A stretch of 64,000 nucleotides of DNA from Corticium candelabrum. Taxonomy: Eukaryota > Porifera > Homoscleromorpha > Homosclerophorida > Plakinidae. Positions 35,721 to 48,324 of the stretch are shown here, piece by piece. Location: the NCBI RefSeq assembly GCF_963422355.1, contig NC_085087.1, positions 6,713,536-6,777,535 on the forward strand. The letters are read 5' to 3'. Every line of letters starts with the position of its first letter. Position 1 is the first letter of the stretch. The position numbers and the translations under genes are program-made. A model generated the notes under the pieces. That model was given only the letters and a program-made list of their open reading frames with translations, was not told the DNA's origin and made no database searches.

Positions 35721-38700
35721 TATTCGAAGGATGTAAATTTTCAACTCACCATTTGTTTCATTCGTTCCAACTTCAGTTTCATCTGGTGTTGTGAGCACTG
35801 CATCATAATGAGGTTCAGTAGACGTCTTGTCACCCGTGCTGTAATAGTTTCCTCCTTTTGTTCCTGATTCTGCTGCTTTGAAGTATTCTTCTGTTGTGTC
35901 TTTTGGCTCTTCATCCTCCTCTAATAATCAACACAAGCTCCGTTTATAAAGATACTACAACTGATAACTACAATTAGGAAACACCGATGCGTAGATACTG
36001 GGAACCAGTAAAAGCTCTCTGCTGTGCATACGTACTGTTCAACATGCCATGCAGTGTCATGCCATGCCAGTGTTAACAAATCAAGTTATTGATTTTTTTT
36101 ATAGTACAGCCAATCAAACTGTAACTTATGACGTGATTCAATCACAGCACAGAGGAATTCTAAAAGACAACTGCCACCTTACAGTGTCTGTTAATTAAGA
36201 TGCAAACGCCGGCAGCTCTAACTTTTGGATTACTGTAGCAGATGGATTGAAATCAAGTATTCAAATACAATTGATTTTCTTTCAGTCATCAATATACAAT
36301 CATCCCAGATAGCAAAGCTCCACTGATTAGCTCATAACTGTCAACATCACTGCTCTAGTGTTGAAGTACCGTATTCGCCCATAATAATGCCCATACCAAA
36401 ATAACAGCCATGCCCGTCTATACACCCATGTGCAGCAGGTCAGAACTTTCTGCCCGAAAAAAAACGCCCATGCCCATGTGTACGTCCTGGCCCAAGATAT
36501 GCAAGCGCAGAATACACACAATGGTGTCCGTAGCTGCAGAACATCTGTCTCTGTGTGTGCGTTTGATGAGCTGGTGTCGGTGTTGAGTAAAAATGCTTAC
36601 CGCTAGACTCATGTCTTTGTTGCAATTACTGATACTGATGCTGTTGATGGGCTTCAGGCCAATGACTGGTTAATTTGCTCATGCTGTAAGGATACCAGTA
36701 CCTTCGTGGACATTTGTGGTATATCTGTATTCGAGTGTTTAGATGATGACTGGCCAAACAGCAGCATATTGCAACCATGTACACGCCTGGGATCAAAATA
36801 ACGCCCATACCCTAGTATACGTCTGGAAAAAAGTTCCTTTTCTATAAGCCCAGGGCATTATTACAGGCGAATATGGTATTACGTTTGCAGCACGTCAATC
36901 AACCGACATCACAACAGAGACTAAAACCAAAGAGACCAACTTTCTTCACGCCGTCTTTTCCAGTACAGAAAGCAGAAAATGATTATCAAAATGATAATGA
37001 GAAGCAGTATGATTATCGGAACAATGATCACAACTATCGAGACGCCGCTGTCGTCTTCTACAATCAAAACAATGAAGAAACAAGACATTAGCTGTATACT
37101 GTACGGTGACTACATAGTGAGAAATACATACCCTCAATGGGCTCGACTGTGCATAAACACAAAGATGCCACATAAAAGAAAGCATTCAATCTAAACTTTC
37201 GTCACCTGATAATCAGACAAACAATCCTTACCTTTGGCCGTTGCACACGAGACTGGCCGTGATCGCGGACCCTCCCAGGAAAGATGATTTACAGCAGCCA
37301 CTTGAATCGTACACCCAGTTTCTGTCGGAAGGTCTAATACAGTGATCGTAACGTTACCATTCTCAATAGCAAATGATGACGTCAGACGGTTATCATTAGC
37401 ATCTCTGACAACATAGTTAGTGATTTCTCCGCAATCACGTCCAGAAGGAGGCTTGACTACTAGTTTAACAGTTTCAGAACGAGTGGGTGTTTCGTGGATT
37501 ACTATTGGTGGAGATGGAACGCCGGGATCTGAAATGGAAGAAAACTCTAATGCATGAACAGGCAACAGCCAACATGCTGTACTTACTACATCTAGTCGTA
37601 TAATGTCGTACAGACGATGTAGTAAGACATATCTCGATTCTTGCCTCGACTTTAATGGAATACGTTGTTCCTTTCGTTAGGCCTTGTATTTCTAACGACG
37701 TCGACGACGTTAACATTTGCAAACTATCTCGAGTAAAGGTATCATCGCTACTCCATATCACCGTATACGTTGGCTTAGCACTGCCACTGACTCCACTATT
37801 CCACCCAATCTTCAATGTTTTCTCACCGATTGACATTGGAGTCTCCTCCAAAACAGGCACGGCTAAAACTGAAATAGTCCAATACATTAGCGCAATATAC
37901 ATTAAACAGAAACAGTGACAGACACACCGGGTAGCGTAGCAGCAGAAACAATGTCTGATTTTGTCGTTCCCACTCCATTTGTTGCTTCGACTTCGACATT
38001 ATATGTCGCATCACTGTCCAACCCGGTTAGCAAGTAATTTCCTCCTTGCTGTGTCAACTCAGAATTACGTGATACGGCTAATAGATTCGATTCAGGTTGC
38101 TCGGAGTCTCGCCACCATCTTACTATATAATTTATGATGTCACTACCGCCATTGTCAGACACCACCCACTTGATGTTGAGATGTCCTTCTTCGCAGAGTG
38201 GTTGAAGAGATACCATAATTCGACCGGGATAATCTAAAAATTAAGACACAGCAATCGGTGCTGCTTTTAATAGCAAAATCTGTCGTTACTCACCCAGCAC
38301 CGTAATGGTTAGAGACTCTGTATCGTTATGACGTGGAGCCTTCACAAATGCTGACACGATGTCACCGTTCCAAGTTAAATCAGCAGTGAATTCGTACTCT
38401 ACATGATTCACTTTGTTGACAGTAATTCTCCCTCCTATTTCTTTGTTTAGACCACGATTAGACGACGAGAAGAATGGAACACCATTGTGACTCAAACGAA
38501 TCTCATCTGCTGGTGGGACTGCTGACAAGCTGCATACGAGTGTCACTACAGTGCCAGTTGCCACCGTCGACATTGGACGAGCAGTCAGTTTCACTGGATA
38601 AAAATCTAAAAACACATAAAAATCATATCTTGGTATACTTAATTAATATCAATGCAGACTCACATCTCACAGTTAGTGTGGCCGATGTAGAAGCAAAGCT

Positions 38701-41428
38701 GTTGAACTCATTTGAAACAACACAATGGTAATCTCCGACATGAGTTCGATTAGCTCTTATAATCCTCAGCTGACTAGTCTTGTGTTCAAGACTGGTTAGA
38801 AGACTCGACTCTTCGAGTTCAATGCGATGACCAGACAAGTCGTGAAATACCCAATGCACATCGGGCGTTGGACGAGTTCTTGTCAGAAACGTGCAGCTAA
38901 ATACAACATTCTCTCCTTCATCGATAATGACACTGACTGGATTGGAGGGAGGTTCGATCAACTCTGAAAACAAGCGTAGCAACCTATTAAACTTCGAGTT
39001 ACAAACATAAATAAATAAAATAGAGCAGGGGATGAGTAGTTGTTGTCTGCAATAAGAATATATTGATATACTAGTAAAAATAGAGTAATGAGTTAACTAC
39101 TGTAATCTAATCTGTCCAGCATCCTGCTAATTTGTTATGCTAAGAGAAAACTAGATGTTGGTTATAAATCTCTATAATCATTAGTTATCGATCTTGCACA
39201 ACATAATACACAGGATGCACTTGGGTTCTTACCCGACTGTTAGGTACATCCAGTGAGGTGCATACATAAAGGCAACAAACTTATTGACCATGCATTAACT
39301 GCTGGATGTTGTAAAATTTCATCACTTCTGAATGCAGCACTTAGGGGCCAGTCATTATTAAATGTCCAGGGGGAGCTGGCAAATTTGCTGTAGGGGCCAT
39401 AAGTTTGAAATTCTGAGGTCACTAAGCATATGGGTTATCTTCTGTTGAGGGGTCATAATTTTCCATGGTTTTTTATCTGTATAGTATAGAATTGTATGCA
39501 AGAAGAGTATCTTTATTTCTAAGAACTTTGCACATTTGCATTGCTGAAAGCAGCAATTCTTGCTTTACTTGTTTTGTCGATCAGTGGGCTGAATGGAAAT
39601 GGCCAACTTTAGAAATCATATACCTAGGCCACACTTGAACCCGACTACTTTTTATATACTGCATGTATGGGGGTCATCTAAAGTTAATTAATCAACAGAC
39701 AGTGGGGGCAAGAGGTGTTAGACAAATTTGGCAGGGGTCACATGCATATCAAACTATACCAACCTGGGCAAATTTTGCCAGCCCCCATGGACACATAATA
39801 ATGACTGGCCCTTAATAATTCACACTATATCAAGGTCAGATTGAAAGCACATGTCCTTAAGCAGTATGGTTATGAAGGCATCAGTTTACTAATATAGATG
39901 TAAAGAATCTTGGGTGCAACTATTAAGGTGCTTTTGTGCATACCCATTAGTTACTTTGAGATCTTATCACATGCTATTAGCAATAGGAGAACACCTGGTT
40001 CACACAAAACGTGAGAATCAAAATATTGAGACATTTCCTAGATCCACATGACCAGTGTGCCATTTCCTGATCCACATATTGTACACATGTACAGCACCCA
40101 CACACTTCCTCAAGATCCAAGAATGATGACAAATGGCCTCCTCTAGCTCATAACTGTACAAGAACTCTTTGCTGACTAACATGCCCCAATGATTCGACAC
40201 TGATTGCCGATTACTTCTTGTGCAGACAATATTGTCTTACTTCTTGAACAGATAATTCATCCACCTGTATGTATACTATAGACTTCTTGAACAGCATTGA
40301 TATATGTATGTGTAAATATCATACATATGTATGTATATAGTCATAAACACTCTATTCTATCTTACATCACTAGAATTTGAACCTACAGTACCCAGTTTGG
40401 GTAAAAGACAGAAACAACATACACACAACAAAACTACGCAAAACACAGAAGAAACTAAAGACACAAATAATCATATCATAAATTCTAACTCAAGTCATAC
40501 ATAGAAATTCCTACAAAATTAATGTTCCAGCTCTGTTGTTATTTAAATATATGCAAACACATTCAACAACCTAGAGGTCACTTAGATATGCACCATGAGA
40601 TCAAAAAGTACTTGCAGATATATTCACAAAGAGATGCAAGCCATAAATTATCTAGATTGCCCTGTAACAACTCTGATTTCATGAAGGTATATAGGTACAC
40701 GTGTACACTCTGCGTGTACACCAACAAGTTCATTCTCAGAAGCCACACAACCACAAGACTTGACCACACAGGAAGTCAAGCTACACACCCTTCAAGTCTT
40801 CAAGTCAACCCTTTCTTTAGTCTAGAGCAACAAAATCCGTAAAAAACGCCTTTACACATCAAATATTTAGTTTAAATCTAATTACGACCATTAACCATAC
40901 TCAACATGTTATTGCGACGAACCAGTCTCTACACATTACGAATATATTTTAACTACAACAACTACCGCAGAGAAGCCTTACCTCCCACTGCAAACTGAAA
41001 ACTGCCGCTGCTGACTGCACCGGCCTTGCAGCTAATCGACCTGCTAGCACTAGTAAACCTGCCCGGAACGGCGTCGCGCAGTTCGCTCGTCAGGTAGATG
41101 CCACTCGCCGTCGACGAGAGCTGCGTGATGTTGTATCCTCTACGATTATCGAGCACCCGCCCATCGTCGTATTCCCACGTTATTGTAGCAGGCTCGTTCG
41201 TCACACACGAAACGAGCTTTCCGCGCACTCCTCGTGGTGGAATATAGACGACGCCGCTCGGAGCTTGCACGAACCTCAGAGCACCTGCAGAAATTGAGAC
41301 AAAATAGTCGACGCCGCTCGTGTTATCAAATAGTTAAAAAAGGCCGCCATTCGTGCTTTCCTACCGTCTGAGACGCGGCTGAGAGTTGCAATTGCGAGAA
41401 GAAGGCGTACTGTTTGTATGGGAATCAT
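35703..41428 (-). CDS. Receptor gene B: SP-Ig-Ig-Ig-FN3x3-TM-Tyr-rich tail
   Basis: Minus-strand exons with consistent phase: signal peptide 41365-41428 (MIPIQTVRLLLAIATLSRVSD), N-terminal Ig 40982-41284, Ig 38664-38963, Ig-like 38294-38605, FN3 37928-38233, FN3 37587-37862 (short), FN3 37232-37528, a 15-bp microexon 37132-37146 (EPIE), TM 36941-37057 (long Ile/Leu helix then WKRRRE), tail 35703-35920. The total is about 735 aa. Type I membrane receptor; the tail is acidic with tyrosines in EEYFKAAE, NYYSTG and PHYDAVL and differs from the other genes. The tail frame could instead splice at a strong donor (caaatg|gtgagt, about 35747); otherwise it runs into the end of a DNA element and stops there. 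Microexon and tail end are the least certain parts. Confidence 0.8.
36369..36876. mobile_element. MITE with TA target sites in a gene B intron
   Basis: The ends CCGTATTCGCCCATAATAATGCCC and the inverse CCATATTCGCCTGTAATAATGCCC (right end) form terminal inverted repeats of about 24 bp. TA lies outside both. It sits in the intron between the TM and tail exons of gene B. No coding capacity. Confidence 0.75.
39344..39811. mobile_element. MITE with TTA target sites (PIF/Harbinger-like) in a gene B intron
   Basis: GGGGCCAGTCATTATTAAATG at the left matches the inverse of the right end (GGGCCAGTCATTATTATGTG), followed by GTCCA.GGGGG..CTGGCAAA on both. TTA flanks both ends. Three-base TWA duplications with G-rich termini suit PIF/Harbinger elements. 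It lies in the 2-kb intron between the first and second Ig exons of gene B. Confidence 0.7.
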
Positions 41429-42764
41429 TTGGGTACACCAGACGAGAAGAACCGCCGCTGCTCGTGTGTGTACAAAGCGTGAGATATTTGATAATATCAA
41501 ACGTATTTTGGGCACGTGACGGGGATATCGTTTTTCAACTTGTAAAGTTGTTATGTGTCCGTGAGATTGCGTTGTTGCTTGGTTGGATGGTCGCACACTC
41601 TTAATTCCTAGAAAGTTCGGGGTTTCCAAGGTATGTGAGTCGCGTTTTTTGCGGATATTCGATTGTTTATGCGCTTGAGTAAAGTGCATACCATTGTGGT
41701 ACACCGCATTAGCTACACGCCCACAAACATATGCGGATGCGTTGAATTTTGTAGAATTAGCATTTACATTACATTTTGTGGGTTCTTGTCTCTATAACTC
41801 TAACTGTTTTTTAACTACTGTATATTATTAGTACACTGTCTGTTACCCTATTACTAGATGAGTTCTGAAACAAAGTACGTAGAGTCAAACTAGAAAATGA
41901 CCTGCATGGTCTTATGAGGTACATTAGTCACATTGGTGTCCTACATGATTGACATATACTGAGAAACAATGGCAATTAGCACAATCATTCATTTCTGAAC
42001 CCAATGTCGCTATTTCTATATCTAGATTGTGTATGACAATGAGATTATATAACAAATCATGAAAGTATGTTTCTGGAGTCTCTCTGTAACACAGTAGCTT
42101 GGAAATGGGCAGGGAGAGGCTATACCAATATAAAACGTACCTACTGGTTTCATTCCATCAAGTCAACCTGTCATCCTTAATTACTCATGTCTGTCATCCC
42201 TGGCAAGGTGGACAGAATTAAATTATGAGAAAATCAATTAATCATGTTTATGCCAAGTTATCGGAAAGTTTTCACATTGACATCGTTACTAAGTAAAACA
42301 GAGGTGTAAAACTAGAGTATCCTGAGAGAAACCAAAAGGTGGAGTCCCGGATTAATAATTTTAGTTGATTAATTTCTACTACAGGACATGCTTCTTGTTA
42401 TACAGTTTACTTCCAGAAAGTAAACTAATTCGTCGAGAAATTATCATTGAGGTAGCAACCAAGTGACAGTTAACAGATAAAATTATGAGCACAGCAAGTT
42501 TGCAACAGTTTACTACAGCACAACAGCTAAAAAAGATCAGCACATTCATTCTACTGAAATGTTTAAAATTTGTGACATAGTAACCACTCGATTATTATGC
42601 GGTGGCTTTCTGCTAAAACCTACTCAGCTAAAACCGAAAAACCAAAAACAGTTTACTAAATACGTTCTACAATCCACAGTGTGTTCACCAAATCTCACTT
42701 TTACTGTTACCTGCCATGGCTCATACCTATGTGAGCTAACAACATTCCATTGAGACTCCCTTAC
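41429..42764. other. Region between gene B start and gene C end
   Basis: Holds the gene B promoter side (41429-41720) and the gene C 3' side. No further gene, only AT-rich DNA. Confidence 0.4.
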
Positions 42765-45700
42765 TCACACGAGACTGGACAGCTGAGCACCGCCCACGCC
42801 TTCACCATCACCATGATGAACTGGCGGTGGTTCCTCGTCACCTGGTTCGTCATATTGCTTATGCTTCGTTTCCAAATCTCTTTCTTCACGTCTTCTGCGT
42901 GTGGCATCGCGATCAATGGCAGCATATTCCACTTTTTCTCTTTGATATGAAGCAGATTTAGAGGTCGATGGGTCAATGTCTTGCACATCCACCTCTGTGT
43001 AGACAACTCTGTCACTTTTTGAAACGTTCTTGAGAGGAGACGATGCTGTCTTCTCACTTTTCGGATTCTACAATCAACAACAAAATAACCCAAAACTATT
43101 ACAATTTACTGATAGTTCAATGGTATACATTCAGATCACGTTCTTCATAAGGACTTGGTTCACTCTTTGATTTGGATTTGACATCATCTATTGAAGACAG
43201 AGCAAATAGCATATGAACACACTATAGTTAGTGTTTTACACAAACTATAATCGCAATACACAAAGACTGTAGCAGTAAACAGATAGTTGAGAGCAACTCA
43301 CTCACATTAGAGTCACACATCTAGCTAGCCAGCAAGAGAAATTCTGAAAACTAATGAACTAAATTGTTTCCAAAATTGCCAAAGTCAAACTTTCCTCAAA
43401 TGCAATACCATATTCTTCCTTATAAACCTTCCAAAAGTACGTACCAAAGGCTGCCCAAATGCATCATCAAAAGCAAAGCTTTGAAAGTGAGAATGAAGCT
43501 ACAAATCATAGAGCAAATGAACAACGAAGTATTCATCAACCTCTCTAGATAGTCATTAGCTATCACATCAATCCTGAAAAACCTGGCAAAATCACTGGCT
43601 TTCTTGTCAAAAAACTAAAAATATTTATGGGAACAGTGAGATAGCCAAAAGCCATACTATCAAGACTACTGCCTGTAGCCAATTTCTACATGCATCATAG
43701 AACTCCTTGTTCTAGTACTTGACTTTGACAAGAAGTGGACAAATTTCAAATTAGATGACTGCTGTTCGAATCTGTCATCCCTATAAAGCAAACTCGACCA
43801 GCTCCCTAAAATGCTCCTATTAAAGCTACAAAGCCAAACAAAACATACAATCTAAAAGTGACTACCTTTGTAGTCTATACCATAATTATACAATTTTTTC
43901 AAGACCTGCTGAGAACATGTGACGCATACCAACAGATAGGTCTAAGAGTAAAGCCCAATCAAACTTATGGTACATCTAACTCTGGCCAAACTCTGATTCG
44001 CATTGCTGTGTTCATTGACAAGTACAACACATAAATAACTTACACTTTTGGTCTCCACTCCTGTTCTTTTTAATCAGGCATACAATGATCACAATCACAA
44101 CAAGTAGCAACACAACACTGACAACAACAGCAATGATGATAATTTCCGTTGTTCCCAAACCACCGCCTGTTGATATCAAATATATTAAGCTATAAAGCAA
44201 ACCAATTGCAACTGCTCTGTATTCCATCTCACCATCGTCATTCACAACTGGTGCATTTGTAGACTCCACAACTACACAAGTTGAACAACATGTATGATAC
44301 GTGGAAATCCAAACTTGTCTCGTTTACAACCAAAACTTACACGGTTCAGTTTCGATAGTAACTGCAGCTGATGCTGGACTTTTATCACCATTTGAATTAC
44401 TGACAGACACCTGCAGTTGGTATTCTTTATCAGCTTCCAACCCTGACACTTCAAGAGTCACTTTATCATCACCCCTCGCAACGATTTCTGATGTTAGTTC
44501 TTCCCCAGTAGCAACATCTGTGACAATGTAATTAGTAATTTCACCACAACCTTTGTCATCCGGAACAGTGACTGAGAGCTTGACAGTTGTGGATGGATTG
44601 TCAACTTCTCTATTTAATTCTATTTTTTCAACCTCAGTAATCTGACCAGGAACTACAGATACACCAAATAAGACCAATGACACAACCATGACATGTTTTA
44701 CTTACAGCATAGCGTTGTGTACATGTTTCTACCACCTCTGCTTGATCCTTTTTTGTTTATTGCAATAATTTCCACAAGATATTGTGCATTTCTCTGAAGA
44801 CCATCCAATGTATGCTCACCACCTTCTTGTGACAAACCAGTTGTCAAAGGATGTGACAACCAATCACTATCACTAGTACTAGATGCAAGTCTCCATCTCA
44901 CTGTATACTTAGTGATTGACTCTCCACCATTATAGTCGACAGTCCATCTAACCATTAGTCTAGTTTCAGTAACTTGAACAGGTTGGGGATCCAGAACAGG
45001 TGTGGCAGGTACTAAAATATCAAAACATTTAAGTGACACAATGTGCTGTCTCATACATGCAGAATTATTCAAAATAAACCAAAGCATTCAGAAATTTGTA
45101 ATGTAACCATGATTAGCTAGCTACCTGCTGCCATAAGCCATAGTGCTTACATGTATGCAATGCAAGTAGCTACTATCAGTAATTAAGCAACATTTAACCT
45201 GCATTTTTACTCACCAGCTTCTTAGCCACAAAATCACTTGATCTTATTTTCAATTACCAATTCAATAAAAATATTTATTATCCGATTAATTCCTAAAACG
45301 TAATATCAAAAATCTGTTTTTGTAGCTTGAATCAATAACTAGTTGTTCTAGTCTTACTACATCACAAGACCCTTATTAAGGGATTATAAAACTTTTCAGA
45401 CTTCAACAAATATTCGCAAGTCACGTGAAACTGCAGTTGCATAAGCTTTTATCCAATCTCTGTTATGAAATGACTGTACCGCTTTCAACATTCAAAATCC
45501 AAACCTGCCTGAGTCTCGCAATTAATTACTCAACTTTCTGCATTAAGTGAGTCAATTTATTGGCTACAAATGTCTAACTTCAAAAATGCAGATTACAAGC
45601 AGAATAACAATACTTACAACTGACCTGATGCATCAGTTTTAATTTCAAATGAATCGCTGCCATCGCTACGACCAACAGCATTTTCTGCAAACAGCTGACA

Positions 45701-47314
45701 GGTGTATGCTGTTCCAGGAGTAAGACCAGTCAATTCAGCTGCAGTACAGTTGGGATGCTCAAAGATAGTTGAAGTGCTTGTCTTAACTACAGTTTTGTCA
45801 TTTCCTTTGTAACATTCTATCATCACTTTTGTAATGGCTGAATCTCCATCATGTCCCAACATAAAATAATACGTCACAGACTTGGTTGAAACCATTGTTG
45901 TCATATTTACACACTGTGTTGGAGAGGATGGACGTGCTGCAAAACAATTAGTGTCACTTTACAAACACTAAATAACTAATAGGCTACACACAGACTTTGT
46001 ACTATAAAATCTGTTGACTTCTCTCCACTGTTAACAATGTTCTTTCCATAACATTGTACGTTTCCCATCCAATCCTTGTTGGCATCAACTGTGTAACTTA
46101 CACGATTTGACTTAAACTCCTTAGTACCTCCAAGTTCTCTATTCAATGTTGCATTAGAAGACGACAAGAATATTCCATCATTACGACTTAGTTGAATCTC
46201 AGCTGCTGGTAATGCATCTACAGTACATTCTATTGTTATTTGAGTCTTGTCATGAACAGTTGTGCTTGGTTTGACAGTCAAAGTGATATCACCAAAGTCT
46301 GAAAAGACAAAATTATAATTCAAAACTATCCAAACAAGTCAGTGCATACTTACATTGAACTGTCAATGTTGCTGGTGACGAAGTGGCAGTATCAAACTCA
46401 TTATCCCCAAAACATTCATATTTTCCTGCATCAGATGGATCAGTTGATGAAATGCTGTAAGTACTTGTTACCCCAACTGAACTGGTCTCCATTGCTATCT
46501 TAACATTTCCATTATTATCAGTGATTTTCCACTTGGTTACCTGTGGTACTGGCTGGCTTGAAGCTTCATAAGAACAGCTAAACTCAGCTTGCACCCCTTC
46601 CTCGACAGTAACATTCATAGGGCTAGTTTTTACCCTAGGTATTTCTGTAATGCAAACAGAATGTGAAATCTGTCATTCAAACTGCATATGTTCAATTTGA
46701 TTTAATATTGAATCTACTAAAAGAAGTTATCATTCGCAGAAACTTGTTTACTTGGTAACTCAACAACAAAGTTATGAGTCAAACACTTTCTGTGCTTCTA
46801 AAGAACTTTCTATTGCCAGATCTATTATCCAACTTCCAGCAGCCTCAGCAATATCCTAATACAGTCCAAGACGCTTCATGTTGAAAAAGACGATGACTTC
46901 TACCAACAATATCCAAACAGTGTCCTACAAAGCAGTTGTAAATGTGGGTAACCGCCCACCCTACCCAGATGTAGTTGACAGCCAGCCTCCTTGTGATTTT
47001 TTGAAACATTTACAAATGCCCCACCCACCACCTATCCACTAATATGTTTTAATTGGTCAATTAGACAATTTTAGACATTGATTGTATCGGGAGACTCAAC
47101 TATGAACTAAAAATGTGTACGCTTTCAAACAAGACTTGCTGCCTGCCAGTGACATCACAAATAAATGATGTCTAATACTCTTAACAATGCCTATCACTCA
47201 GTAACTTTCCTGTCAATTTCACACCACTAAGAAATGTCCTAAATTAGCTTAACTCTACACTTGTAATAAATGTTCGAATACATAAATGTACATAAAGTCT
47301 CATCTCTTAATCAA

Positions 47315-47361
<47 letters not shown>

Positions 47362-48244
47362 GTGTCTCAGAAGTCCTTTCACTGAACACTTCAAGAGGGT
47401 GAGACACGAGACCTTGTATTCCTGGTAGTTCCCTTGTCCATAGGAAGAAATGCATACTAATTCGGCAAGCTGAGGATGGTGAAAGGCTAGGGTGCATCAT
47501 TCTAGCAAGCTGATCACCTAAATCAGTTGTTGCTACTTGCAGATTGGAGCACGTTCCCTAAATTTGGGTAATGAGGCAAGTCATTGAGAAGGTCATACAA
47601 CATGATTCAAGTGTACAGATTGGTTTTGTTGACCTACCTAAAGCGTTTGATTCAGTACCTAGACATGCCCTCTTCTCACTGTTGAAAGAATAGTGTTGAG
47701 GAAGAAGTCTGCAGGTTGATTATTGACATATATAATGATACAGGATGCGTTGTGAAAACTAAAGGTGGAAAGTTGGATAGATTTAGAGTAACCACAGGTG
47801 TCAGGCAAGGTTGTTGCTCATCTCCAGTTCTATTTAACATCTACATAGACAAGATAATCCGTGAAGTTCTCTCCTTGGGTTCCATTGGTGGCCATCACTT
47901 ACAGAATGTTGATGAGTTTTGTTATCTGGGTAGTGTCGTTCAAAAGTCTAGAAGATGTTGTGAGGAAATTAAAAATAGAATTGTTAAAGCCAGTACAGCA
48001 TTCAATTGTTGGCGGAAACGAGTGTTTCCAATGGAAATTTCTCTAGAGCCATCAAACTAAAGTTTTCTAAACTATTGTTCTTCCAGTCCTGTTGTAGCTG
48101 CGAGACTTGACCTGTGACACAACCAAACATTTGCGAGCTGAACACATTTCACATGAGATGTATTAGGACGATTCTTGGAGTGTCTAAATGGCATAAAATA
48201 ACCAACAAACACACAGCTTGGCGATCTACTCTGCAAGGCCTAAA

Positions 48245-48324
<80 letters not shown>

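Noticed and set aside
13113-41428. TRAF and Ig receptors as one co-regulated operon-like signalling locus
   Set aside because: Only proximity supports it; a MULE and several kb of repeats separate them and eukaryotic neighbours need not be linked in function.
47300-47500. Minus ORFs with His-Thr runs in the gene C intron
   Set aside because: Microsatellite-driven frames; no receptor exon features.
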